DNA of 13,895 nucleotides from Eubacteriales bacterium (GCA_028709565.1 JAQVWU010000032.1:1-13895); one strand, 5' to 3'. Shown: positions 1 to 6,975, counted from the stretch's first letter. Numbers and translations are program-made. Notes: generated by a model not told the origin, from the sequence alone.

Positions 1-2
1 GC

Positions 3-908
3 GACAACGATATGGTCAGTCGGCTGTGTGCAGAATACAATCCTGCAGCCGTAATCATCACCTCTCCCGATTATTACGGCGAGATGACCGATATCGCCGT
101 TCTGCGCTCCGCTGTTCCGGGCGATATCCCCCTGATAACCGACAATTCCCACGGTTCACATCTCGCATTTTACGGAGACGGACTTTTACACCCATATAAT
201 CAAGGTTCCAATCTTGTAGTGGATTCGCTGCACAAAACGCTGCCGTCCATGACCGGCACCGCCCTGCTGCATTCCGACATATCTTTCAATACACGGGAAC
301 TGCTCTCAGCCATGAAGCTTTTCGCGTCCACCAGTCCGTCCTATATTCTCATGTCCTCCATCTGTGCCTGTCTCGATTATATAAGCCGAAATCACGGTGA
401 ATTCGACCTTCTGCATGACAGAGTTTCCGATGTGAAAGACTCTCTCGGCAATATGGGTTTTTCCATAGCGAAATATAATATACAGGACCCGTTCCGTATC
501 TGCATAAGGGACACAAACGCGCTGAAACTATACAGGTATCTTGCAGAAAACGGTTTGGTATGCGAATTTGCCGACACCCGGAATTTAATACTCATCCCTT
601 CCCTGCTGCACACACAAAATGACTTTGATGTTTTAATCAGACTATGTGAAAAATTCCAACCGTCCGCTCCGTCAGACAAACCGGATTTCAATAAGCGTAT
701 ACCGATTCGGGCTATGTCTTTGCGGGAAGCGGTCTTTTCACCGTCGGAATATTTGCCCGTCGAAGAATGCGCGGGACGGATATCCGCGTCCCCCGTAACC
801 CCCTATCCCCCCGGCATCCCGGTTATCATGCCCGGTGAAATGGTCGATTCGGAAATTATCGAAATCCTGCATAACCATAACATCACTCATATGGATATAA
901 TAATATAA
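3..908 (+). CDS. Orn/Lys/Arg decarboxylase-family PLP enzyme, 5' end outside window
   Basis: This is the 3' part of a pyridoxal-phosphate enzyme of the ornithine/lysine/arginine decarboxylase family (YaaO/SpeA-like). The frame is open to the left edge, so the start lies upstream; the first Met in view (position 12) is internal. Counting from that Met, the cofactor-binding part is visible: an Asp-containing DNSHGSH motif near residue 44, which corresponds to the family's D-x-A-H-G motif, and the Schiff-base lysine in VVDSLHKTLPSMTG (K75). The C-terminal third matches the small C-terminal domain of these enzymes, ending near the PGIPVIMPGE segment. The family decarboxylates basic amino acids in the cytoplasm; the substrate cannot be told from sequence. 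In Bacillus the homologue yaaO sits just upstream of tmk and yaaQ; here tmk is absent and darA follows directly. Family assignment is firm, substrate is not. Confidence 0.9.
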   Translation, partial: DNDMVSRLCAEYNPAAVIITSPDYYGEMTDIAVLRSAVPGDIPLITDNSHGSHLAFYGDGLLHPYNQGSNLVVDSLHKTLPSMTGTALLHSDISFNTRELLSAMKLFASTSPSYILMSSICACLDYISRNHGEFDLLHDRVSDVKDSLGNMGFSIAKYNIQDPFRICIRDTNALKLYRYLAENGLVCEFADTRNLILIPSLLHTQNDFDVLIRLCEKFQPSAPSDKPDFNKRIPIRAMSLREAVFSPSEYLPVEECAGRISASPVTPYPPGIPVIMPGEMVDSEIIEILHNHNITHMDIII

Positions 909-911
909 ATG

Positions 912-917
912 AAGGAG
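912..917 (+). promoter_or_regulatory. Ribosome binding site that sets the darA start
   Basis: AAGGAG ends 9 bases before ATG 927. It overlaps the earlier in-frame ATG at 909, which therefore cannot be the true start. The downstream ATG gives a protein beginning MKLLIAIV, as in the family. Confidence 0.8.
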
Positions 918-926
918 AGCATATCA

Positions 927-1250
927 ATGAAGCTTTTAATTGCCATAGTTAATAATGACGATGCCCACGCAGTAAATTCCAGTTTAAGCAAAGCGGGTTA
1001 TCCCGCGACTAAAATAGCGTCAACCGGCGGATTTTTAATGAGCGGCAATTCCACCTTCCTGATAGGAGTCAACGATGAGGATGTGGACCGTATTATTGAA
1101 CTGATAGGAATAAACAGCAGAAAGCGCGTACAGCCCGCTCCGGTGGACCTGAGCTATAATACCGCCGCTATGGGCTCCTTCCCGGCTGAGGTTACAGTAG
1201 GCGGCGCGACAATCTTCGTCATGGACGTTGAGCGCTGTCAGCGGGTATAA
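927..1250 (+). CDS. darA: PII-like cyclic-di-AMP receptor DarA/PstA (DUF970)
   Basis: This is a 107-residue PII-like signal protein (DarA/PstA/YaaQ), close to the usual 109 residues. Family members form cytoplasmic trimers that bind cyclic di-AMP at the subunit interface. Visible features are the first strand MKLLIAIV, the TKIASTGGFLMSGN segment (residues 28-41) before the large loop, FLIGV (44-48), and the closing EVTVGGATIFVMDVE strand (88-102). The ATG at 927 is preferred to the one at 909 because of the well-placed AAGGAG. From memory of the Staphylococcus and Bacillus proteins, T28, F36, L37, N41 and G47 of the ligand pocket are kept, but the usual Asn24 and Arg26 are Gly24 and Pro26, and the C-terminal Gln is replaced. 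Ligand binding may therefore differ. It follows the decarboxylase by 18 bases and is probably co-transcribed with holB. Confidence 0.93.
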   Translation: MKLLIAIVNNDDAHAVNSSLSKAGYPATKIASTGGFLMSGNSTFLIGVNDEDVDRIIELIGINSRKRVQPAPVDLSYNTAAMGSFPAEVTVGGATIFVMDVERCQRV

Positions 1251-1308
1251 GCGGATATAAAGGATATATCATAATAGGATAAACAGCATAAACAGGATAA
1301 TAAGAAAG
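1251..1308 (+). repeat. AT-rich spacer with imperfect 9-bp tandem repeats
   Basis: The darA-holB gap is built of short direct repeats: ggatataaa followed by ggatatatc (from 1253), and ataaacag at 1279-1286 repeated at 1288-1295. No terminator or strong ribosome binding site is visible; AAGAAAG just before the holB ATG is the only weak candidate. Confidence 0.6.
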
Positions 1309-2325
1309 ATGTTAAATATATACAACCGTCACCTCGGCCCATTATGGGGCAATACAGATATAAAAGAATACCTTTCCGCGGTTATTGCCGACGGCAGTCT
1401 GTCTCACTCTTATATTATCGAGGGTCCTTCCGGCAGCGGCAGGCATACACTGGCCATCTGTATAGCCTGCGCTCTGGCTCCGCTTGCGGCGCGCAAGATA
1501 GCTGACGGGAACTGCCCCGATGTTTCGCTTGTATCCCGCGGGGAGAACCGCAAGACAATCGGCGTGGATACCATTCGCGCGCTGAAAGAAGCCGCGTCGC
1601 TTACGGCAAACGAACTCGATGTCAAAATATTTATTATCGAATATGCGGATTCAATGACCCTTCAGGCACAGAACGCCTTCCTCAAACTGCTTGAGGAACC
1701 TCCGCGCGATGTGTATATGTTTTTGTTGTGCGAAAACTCCGCGGCTCTGCTGCCTACCGTGCGGTCACGCGCACCGTTTTTACGCATGCAGATTTTCAAT
1801 GATGACGAACTGGACCGATATCTGATTGAAAATGAAAAAAAGGCCGCTGAGCTGCGAAAAAGCGACCCGGAAGCTTATAATCGCGTAATTTTATCCGCGT
1901 CCGGCCGCATCGGTATCGCCATGCAGAAGTTGTCACGGCGTTCGTTATCGGGAGATATCAAATTATATAATAAAACGCGGCAATATTTGAAACTGCTGAC
2001 ATCACAGGATAAAGCCGAATATTATCTTTTTTCGGCTGCTCTCGCCGAAAAACGCGAAGAACTGGCTGACTTTTTTACAATGCTGGAGAACGCGCTGCGT
2101 GACCTGGTATACTGCAAAAGTCTTACGACAAACGGGAATCGCTTTTTGTTTTACCCTGATTATGAAGAAGCCGCCGAAACCGCTTCACGCTTAACATCTG
2201 CCGAGCTGATGTATATGATCAATACCACAACTCAAACCCATGAAAGCCTTGACATGAATGTAAATTTAAAATCGGCAATGCTTGTTTTTGCCGGTGAAAT
2301 GTGGGATAATAGACATAAACAATAA
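1309..2325 (+). CDS. holB: DNA polymerase III delta-prime subunit
   Basis: This is the 338-residue delta-prime subunit of the clamp loader, which with delta and tau/gamma opens and loads the beta sliding clamp during replication. The order of motifs fits: an N-terminal LSHSYIIEGP, a P-loop position at residues 39-47 (GPSGSGRHT), the QNAFLKLLEEPP block (121-132), and the arginine-finger SRC-type segment seen here as TVRSRAPF (150-157). The C-terminal half is the helical collar domain. Two oddities stand out. The P-loop lysine is Arg, and the zinc module (several cysteines before the G-N-H-P-D motif in Bacillus) is shortened, leaving only scattered Cys 51, 54 and 69, with NCPDV in place of NHPDL. 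Delta prime is the non-catalytic wall of the clamp loader, so a degenerate P-loop is tolerated. The position between darA and ricT is the standard Firmicute context. Confidence 0.95.
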   Translation: MLNIYNRHLGPLWGNTDIKEYLSAVIADGSLSHSYIIEGPSGSGRHTLAICIACALAPLAARKIADGNCPDVSLVSRGENRKTIGVDTIRALKEAASLTANELDVKIFIIEYADSMTLQAQNAFLKLLEEPPRDVYMFLLCENSAALLPTVRSRAPFLRMQIFNDDELDRYLIENEKKAAELRKSDPEAYNRVILSASGRIGIAMQKLSRRSLSGDIKLYNKTRQYLKLLTSQDKAEYYLFSAALAEKREELADFFTMLENALRDLVYCKSLTTNGNRFLFYPDYEEAAETASRLTSAELMYMINTTTQTHESLDMNVNLKSAMLVFAGEMWDNRHKQ

Positions 2326-2330
2326 TTATA

Positions 2331-2354
2331 ATAATCAGATAATCAGATAATCAA
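2331..2354 (+). repeat. 8-bp tandem repeat, three copies
   Basis: ataatcag is repeated at 2331-2338 and 2339-2346, followed by ataatcaa at 2347-2354. The array lies in the 59-base gap between holB and ricT. The ricT ribosome binding site is weak (cggaag near 2369). Confidence 0.8.
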
Positions 2355-2384
2355 GAATTAAAATCAACGGAAGATATATTATAA

Positions 2385-3305
2385 ATGAATGATATAAATA
2401 TAAAAAACGGCGATATCGAAAACTCGCCCGATATACCTATCGAAACCGAAATAATAGGTATACGATTTAAAAAATCCGGTAAAATTTATTATTTTGACCC
2501 AAACGGAATGACCTTCAACGAAGGTGACCATACCATAGTCGAAACCTCCCGCGGTCTTGAATACGGCAATGTGGTGCTTAGCAATCGTATGGTAAAAACA
2601 TCCGAAATAGTAAATCCGCTGCGCTGTGTTTTGCGTGCCGCCACCGATGACGATGAAATTCATTATAAAGAAAATGAACTCAAAGAGATCGATGCTTATA
2701 ATATATGCATCGAAAAGATCAGCGAACATAAACTGGATATGAAACTCATCGACGTTGAATATACATTTGACAATAACAAACTGCTGTTTTATTTTACGGC
2801 AGACGGACGGGTTGACTTCCGCGATCTGGTTAAGGACCTGGCTTCGGTATTCCGCACACGCATTGAGCTGAGACAGATCGGTATCCGCGATGAGGCTAAA
2901 ATAATGGGCGGACTGGGTGTCTGCGGCCGGTCATTCTGCTGCCACAGCTTTCTCGGGGATTTCGTTCAGGTATCAATAAAAATGGCGAAAGAACAGAATC
3001 TGTCGCTTAACTCAACCAAGATTTCGGGCGCTTGCGGCCGTCTTATGTGCTGCCTGCGTTACGAATACGATGTATACAGCGAGGAATTGAAAAATACACC
3101 TCCGGTCGATTCTATAGTAGAGACCCCCGACGGCGACGGTGTTGTTATAGAAACCGTCCCCCTTGCCGGTCTGGTTAAGGTGCGTCTTCAGAAAACACCC
3201 GATCAGCCGTCCAGTGTTTATAACAGAGATAAGGTTAAGGTTAAAGGATTTATCCGCCGTGAAGCGGAAAAGAACACCGGGGATTCGGATTTGCCGGAAG
3301 ATTGA
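2385..3305 (+). CDS. ricT: PSP1-domain protein RicT (YaaT)
   Basis: This is a 306-residue PSP1/YaaT protein. In Bacillus subtilis RicT works with RicA and RicF as an iron-sulfur-containing complex that affects RNase Y-dependent mRNA maturation and development; it is cytoplasmic or membrane-peripheral. The diagnostic cysteine pattern is present: C180-x4-C185-C186 in GVCGRSFCC and C217-x4-C222-C223 in GACGRLMCC, with the conserved IELRQIGIRDEAK stretch just before (160-172). Both clusters are complete, so Fe-S ligation is expected. The protein is about 30 residues longer than the Bacillus one, with an acidic N-terminal tail of about 20 residues and a charged C-terminal tail. The start ATG at 2385 has only a weak upstream GGAAG. 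Partner genes ricA and ricF are not in the window. Confidence 0.95.
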   Translation: MNDINIKNGDIENSPDIPIETEIIGIRFKKSGKIYYFDPNGMTFNEGDHTIVETSRGLEYGNVVLSNRMVKTSEIVNPLRCVLRAATDDDEIHYKENELKEIDAYNICIEKISEHKLDMKLIDVEYTFDNNKLLFYFTADGRVDFRDLVKDLASVFRTRIELRQIGIRDEAKIMGGLGVCGRSFCCHSFLGDFVQVSIKMAKEQNLSLNSTKISGACGRLMCCLRYEYDVYSEELKNTPPVDSIVETPDGDGVVIETVPLAGLVKVRLQKTPDQPSSVYNRDKVKVKGFIRREAEKNTGDSDLPED

Positions 3306-3311
3306 TTGTTT

Positions 3312-3330
3312 GGATACCAACGGATACCAA
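3312..3330 (+). repeat. Tandem duplication ggataccaa x2
   Basis: ggataccaa occurs at 3312-3320 and again at 3322-3330, one base apart, in the gap after ricT and before the ferredoxin promoter. Confidence 0.8.
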
Positions 3331-3359
3331 TAAATTAAAATACATTTTACAATTGTCAT

Positions 3360-3388
3360 TTGACATTTCTCACCGGCTGTGATATAAT
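3360..3388 (+). promoter_or_regulatory. Consensus sigma-A promoter of the ferredoxin gene
   Basis: TTGACA at 3360-3365 and TATAAT at 3383-3388 are both perfect consensus hexamers, separated by 17 bases. Transcription should start near 3395, giving a leader of about 20 bases before the TTG start at 3417. This makes the ferredoxin an independently transcribed unit inside the run. Confidence 0.9.
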
Positions 3389-3402
3389 TGCGATAAAAAA
3401 AC

Positions 3403-3409
3403 GGAGGTG
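3403..3409 (+). promoter_or_regulatory. Strong ribosome binding site for a TTG start
   Basis: GGAGGTG lies 7 bases before TTG 3417. The only upstream ATG in this frame (3360) is inside the -35 hexamer, so TTG is the real start. Confidence 0.88.
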
Positions 3410-3416
3410 TTTCATT

Positions 3417-3590
3417 TTGGCATATAAAATAACGGATGAATGCATAGCATGCGGCGCGTGTTCAGAAGAATGTCCGGTAAGCGCCATTTCGGAAAAAGAC
3501 GGAAAGTATGTTATAAACGCGGATGAGTGCATCGATTGCGGCGCGTGCTCGGACGTATGTCCCGTCGACGCGGCTGTTCAGGATGAGTAA
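3417..3590 (+). CDS. 2[4Fe-4S] ferredoxin (TTG start)
   Basis: This is a 57-residue clostridial-type ferredoxin beginning MAYKITDEC. Two complete cluster motifs are visible: CIACGACSEECP (residues 9-20) and CIDCGACSDVCP (residues 37-48), each C-x2-C-x2-C-x3-C-P, with the internal two-fold symmetry typical of the family. It should be a soluble low-potential electron carrier for anaerobic redox enzymes. It has a perfect sigma-A promoter, a strong ribosome binding site and its own terminator, which predicts high, constitutive expression independent of ricT and trmN6. The longer ATG-initiated reading (3360) starts inside the promoter and adds a non-ferredoxin tail, so it was discarded. The redox partner cannot be inferred from the neighbours. 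Confidence 0.95.
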   Translation: MAYKITDECIACGACSEECPVSAISEKDGKYVINADECIDCGACSDVCPVDAAVQDE

Positions 3591-3647
3591 AACTGATTAT
3601 CCCGTTCATGTACATATGTTTTAGTGTTATACCATACAACAATAAAT

Positions 3648-3687
3648 CCAGGGGTCAGAGGAATAAACCGCTGACCCCGGGTTTTTA
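3648..3687 (+). terminator. Rho-independent terminator after the ferredoxin gene
   Basis: GGGGTCAG (3651-3658) pairs with CTGACCCC (3671-3678) around a 12-base loop. The stem can extend past one mismatch by CC/GG. Five T residues follow at 3682-3686. It closes the ferredoxin transcript 58 bases after the stop codon. Confidence 0.9.
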
Positions 3688-3712
3688 TTATAAAACAGAA
3701 ACAACAGGCTTG

Positions 3713-3735
3713 AATATATAAATATATAAATATAA
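3713..3735 (+). repeat. AT-rich 8-bp tandem repeat abutting the trmN6 start
   Basis: aatatata is repeated at 3713-3720 and 3721-3728 and partly at 3729-3734, running into the ATG at 3735. No Shine-Dalgarno sequence is visible in front of this ATG. Confidence 0.75.
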
Positions 3736-4502
3736 TGGAATATACAAATAATACGGGAAATAAGCAAAATATCGTATTAAACGCCGATGAATCGCTGACC
3801 GGCATTAACGACAGCCTCAGGCTCATTCAAAAAAAAGACGGGCTTACCTTTGGCACCGACGCGCTGCTGCTCGCCGCATTTATCAGACCGCAAAGATTTT
3901 CGTCGGCTGCTGATCTGGGCAGCGGAACCGGTGTTATATCGCTGCTCTGCGCCCGCCGCGGTAAATTCGCCAAAATTAACGCCGTTGAGCTTCAGCCCGA
4001 TTACGCGGATATCATATCGCGCAATGCGAGATTAAACAATCTGGAGGATGTTATAATCCCCGTATGCGATGACGTCAGGAATCTTTCGAAAACCATGACT
4101 GTTGACGCCGCGTTCTCAAACCCTCCATACCTGAAGGACAACAGCGGAAAACCCAACGAAAATACCGGGCGAAATCTTGCCCGCCGCGAAATCAACGGGG
4201 ATATCGGAGACTTTTGTGCGTCAGCCGCCACAATACTGAAATATGGCGGCTTATTTTATGTGGTTTACCGCCCTGACCGCATGATTGACCTGTTGTGTTC
4301 GCTGCGAGCCAATAATCTGGAACCTAAACGCCTTGTTATGGTATACCCGGACATTTCGTCAGACCCGTGTCTGATACTGGCGGAAGCCAAAAAAGGGGCA
4401 AATCCCTCGCTTATAACCCCCAGACCGCTGTTTTTAAACATACACGGGGAGACGTCCGCCGAAGCGCGGCATATCTATAAGACCGGTGATTGGTTTAACT
4501 GA
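3735..4502 (+). CDS. trmN6: tRNA1(Val) A37 N6-methyltransferase (YabB/TrmN6 family)
   Basis: This is a 255-residue SAM-dependent methyltransferase of the TrmN6/YabB family, which methylates N6 of adenine 37 in tRNA1(Val) in Escherichia coli. The N-terminus carries the family signature DESLTGIN...LIQKKDGLTFGTDALLLAAF (residues 18-49). Motif I is ADLGSGTG (59-66), an acidic residue for the SAM ribose follows in AVELQP (83-88), and the catalytic NPPY motif is at 129-132. The length is normal. The ATG at 3735 is the only start that keeps the conserved N-terminus, but it has no clear ribosome binding site and lies against a repeat array. Its usual partner rsmI is about 4.8 kb away, separated by the accessory block. 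Substrate is inferred from the family. Confidence 0.92.
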   Translation: MEYTNNTGNKQNIVLNADESLTGINDSLRLIQKKDGLTFGTDALLLAAFIRPQRFSSAADLGSGTGVISLLCARRGKFAKINAVELQPDYADIISRNARLNNLEDVIIPVCDDVRNLSKTMTVDAAFSNPPYLKDNSGKPNENTGRNLARREINGDIGDFCASAATILKYGGLFYVVYRPDRMIDLLCSLRANNLEPKRLVMVYPDISSDPCLILAEAKKGANPSLITPRPLFLNIHGETSAEARHIYKTGDWFN

Positions 4503-4521
4503 ATCACAATGATTCCCTGTT

Positions 4522-4815
4522 TTACCCGAGCGATGTATACAGTTCGATCAACTCGTCCAGTTTCGTAATTACACCGCTTTCCTTCTTGGCATATTCTGAA
4601 GCGAAATCCGATCTTTTTCCGCCCATCAAAGCCCGCATAATCAGTCCGATATCATTCAGCGCATAGTTGTAAATATAAGCAAAATCAGTCGTTGCTCCGC
4701 TGTTGATTCAACCTTTCCGCCTTCCGGGGCGGATGTTTGATTTTTGAGCCTTCATATCCCGCGCATGAAGTGAAAACCATCATAAACACAAGAAATAAAA
4801 CCGTCAGTTTTTCAT
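4522..4815 (-). pseudogene. Remnant of a lipoprotein sugar-binding protein (ABC transporter)
   Basis: Two ends of an extracellular solute-binding protein remain; the middle is gone. The 5' end has a good ribosome binding site (AGGAAAGG, complement of 4823-4830) 7 bases before ATG 4815. The frame stops after three codons, but adding one A to the run of five restores MKK followed by LTVLFLVFMMVFTSC, a lipoprotein signal peptide with its lipobox cysteine. The 3' end encodes FAYIYNYALNDIGLIM and a segment ending in LDELIELYTSLG before TAA at 4524-4522, which resembles the closing helices of family-1 sugar-binding proteins. Such genes are usually about 1.3 kb, so about 1 kb is deleted. A GC-rich inverted repeat (4717-4732) lies near the join. 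The family call rests on these two ends only. Confidence 0.6.
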
Positions 4816-4871
4816 GGAATATCCTTTCCTATGTAATTTTACATATTTTTAATAACTCAGAGTGTATTATA

Positions 4872-5111
4872 TCATATCTTATCGGGTCCGATCATTGCCT
4901 TAACAGAGTTCGCGTATTGACTGGGCGTCATACCCATGAGCTGTGTAAAGGTGCGTGAAAAATAATGAATTGAACTGAAACCCAATCTTTCGGCAATTTG
5001 CGTGAAGTTGTTGTCGCTTTCACGTATCATTAAACAAGCCGCCTCAATCCTCCTCTGCCGTACAAAACCTACGACTCCTTTGCCTGTGTATCTTTTAAAC
5101 AGTTCGCTTCG
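4872..5111 (-). pseudogene. C-terminal fragment of an AraC-family transcriptional regulator
   Basis: This is a 79-codon open stretch ending in TGA at 4874-4872, too short and without its own start. It encodes most of an AraC/XylS DNA-binding domain: the end of the first helix-turn-helix, SELFKRYTGKG, the linker helix with RRIEAACLMIRESDNN, and the second helix-turn-helix FTQIAERLGFSSIHYFSRTF followed by the family's MGMTPSQYA. The N-terminal sensor part and the first helices are missing. An in-frame stop lies at 5114-5112. Upstream of about 5105 the sequence belongs in another frame to the pyruvate-formate-lyase-like gene, so a deletion joined the two. It probably once regulated the neighbouring sugar-binding protein or the enzymes upstream; as it stands it has no way of being translated on its own. 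Confidence 0.85.
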
Positions 5112-6975
5112 TCATTGAAAACGGTATCATGGATCTCAAGCGTCATCGGCCCGCCGTTGCTTGCTCTGAGGAGCGATTTAGGAGAAAAACCGAGAAGGAC
5201 TGAAAGCGGTCCCGAATTTGTGAGAAAGAGTGACGGCGAAAAGTTTGCCGGAAGATATTCACCCGCACCTCTGCCGTCAGCCGTTGCTGGAAGCTGACGC
5301 GAGTGCCGGACATAATACATTGCCGAACCTGTACCGGCGCGCCATACCCCTCCGCGTTCATTACGCAGATTATCCAGCGAGTCGGCGAAATAACCGAGCA
5401 GTGTATCGCCGAGTTGGTCAGCCCTTTCATCGCGCCCCATCTTTGGCGCTTTGTTGCGCAATAACCACTGTAAATCGCTGTCTCCGGCGAAATCGCTTTC
5501 CTTCGCCCGCAAAAGCCTTTTCTTTTCAACCGTTCCGGAATTATATACGAGATTTTCTACAGCCGCCAGTTGATCCGCGCCGCATGAAATACCGGTACCG
5601 TGCAAACCGAAATTATTATATTCAAGACCGCGGCTCATATCTCTGCCTTTTTCAAGGCAATCACGCATAAGAACGGATAATAAGGGAGACGGTTCGAGAT
5701 GCAGATTTTTAACGACCGAAGTTAACTCCAAGGCCTTTTCCCGAACGGATTCCTTTACAAACGCAAGCAGTGTGTTCATGTCACATGATTCTTCAAGATG
5801 ACCGACGATGGTATTGCGTACCACTTCGGCGAGGGAAAGCCCGTTGATGTTGAGTATGTCCATAGCCGCTTCCGGAACAATAAACTCCCAGCAGGCGGCA
5901 ATCGCATAATTTCGCGCATCCTCGGTCTTATAACCCCAGTGTTCCAGGCACGGGATGACAACATCGTCATTTGAATACTGAGGAAACCCCAGTCCGATCC
6001 TGGTCAATTCGGTGCCGATTTCATACAATTCGGAAGGCGTATCCCGGCTCACCCTGAGGTTGATTTTCGAATCAATTACACGAATCTCTTTTGCCGCCGT
6101 TAAGGCGAGTACGGTCAGTTCATTCACACCGTTTGAACCGTCGGGCAGCATACCGCCGAGAACAAGGCTCTGACCGTTATCTCCCCATGCAAGACTGTAA
6201 TACAAATCGGAATCCCAATTGAATGAAATGAAGAAATCCTCGATTAATTCAAGCGCGCTTTCGCGGTTTTCGATTCCGTTTTCGATATCATGACGATAAA
6301 AAGGCAGCAGCCATTGATCGAACCTTCCTACCGTATTATGATAGCAGTCCGTACACCATATCGCGAAATGCAGAATCCTGAAAATCTGAAGCGCCTCAGA
6401 CATTGTGCGCGCACCCGTACGGATTGAACGTGACAGTGAAGCGCCTTTTTCGGCAAAATCGCTTCTTGTTATCGCATCGGCGTATTTGTCGGCGAACCTT
6501 TCGATTATATCAATCGTTTCGGCGGCACATGCGACAAACTCGGGATCTTCCCTGTCACCGTTAAGCAAACGTTTGCGTCTGCCGTCAAGTCCTTCCTTCA
6601 AAACGGTCTCAACCGCCCATGAAACATTGGTAACCTTACCTTTTTCATGGACATAATGATTTTCTTTTATCAATCCCAGTTCCGTTTCCGAGTAAATATC
6701 GGGGAAAGATGTTATCGTCCGTAATCCGTAAATACGGGTGTCCTCAAGCAGCTTATTTTTCTTATTTTTCTTATTTTTCTTATTCGTTTCAAGAATCACC
6801 GCTCTTGCCGGCGCGCAGCATGTGTGCTCAATGGATATGGGAAGTATAGTCAGCCGGCAGTCTTTTCCGTCGATTACCGATAAATTTACCAGCGGGGTAA
6901 GGAGCAGCGTGTCGGTAGCCGCAAACTTATGCCTTGGCGTATATTCCCGCTTATATCAAATACTTTTGCTTTCAT
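5069..6975 (-). pseudogene. Pyruvate-formate-lyase-like glycyl radical enzyme, broken at both ends
   Basis: The main frame (6799-5069, 576 residues from its first Met) carries a PFL-type barrel: GRFDQWLLPFY (158-168), the active-site Cys303 in AACWEF, and ATADGR...GEYLPANFSPS (505-523), the last core block. The C-terminal glycyl-radical loop (the family's R-V-x-G-Y/F block) is absent. The match stops at IHDTVFNDEA and the frame then runs out of register through AraC DNA to TAG 5071-5069. At the 5' end a ribosome binding site (complement of 6980-6986) precedes ATG 6975, but that frame stops after 29 codons. The PFL frame is open from 6955, so a small indel lies between about 6955 and 6890. Without the radical glycine the enzyme should be inactive. 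No activating enzyme gene is nearby. It lies 71 bases after the glycosidase-like gene, in the same direction. Confidence 0.82.
6752..6784 (-). repeat. 9-bp tandem repeat encoding Asn-Lys-Lys units
   Basis: On the plus strand cttattttt is repeated at 6752-6760, 6761-6769 and 6770-6778, with a partial fourth copy to 6784. On the coding strand it gives a low-complexity run of Lys and Asn in the N-terminal part of the PFL-like frame. Each unit is three codons, so changes in copy number keep the frame. Confidence 0.9.

Noticed and set aside
3710..3736. TTGAAT and TATAAT as a trmN6 promoter
   Set aside because: The spacing is 15 bases and the -10 overlaps the ATG, so transcription would start after the start codon. 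The match comes from the AT-rich repeat.
4501..4523. GAATCA-CAA-TGATTC hairpin after trmN6 as a terminator
   Set aside because: The stem is 6 bp and AT-rich, overlaps the stop codon and is followed by only a short T run four bases later. Too weak to call.
4737..4958. Plus-strand ORF of 73 codons after trmN6
   Set aside because: It lies across the opposite-strand remnants of the sugar-binding protein and the AraC regulator, has no ribosome binding site and no recognisable motif.
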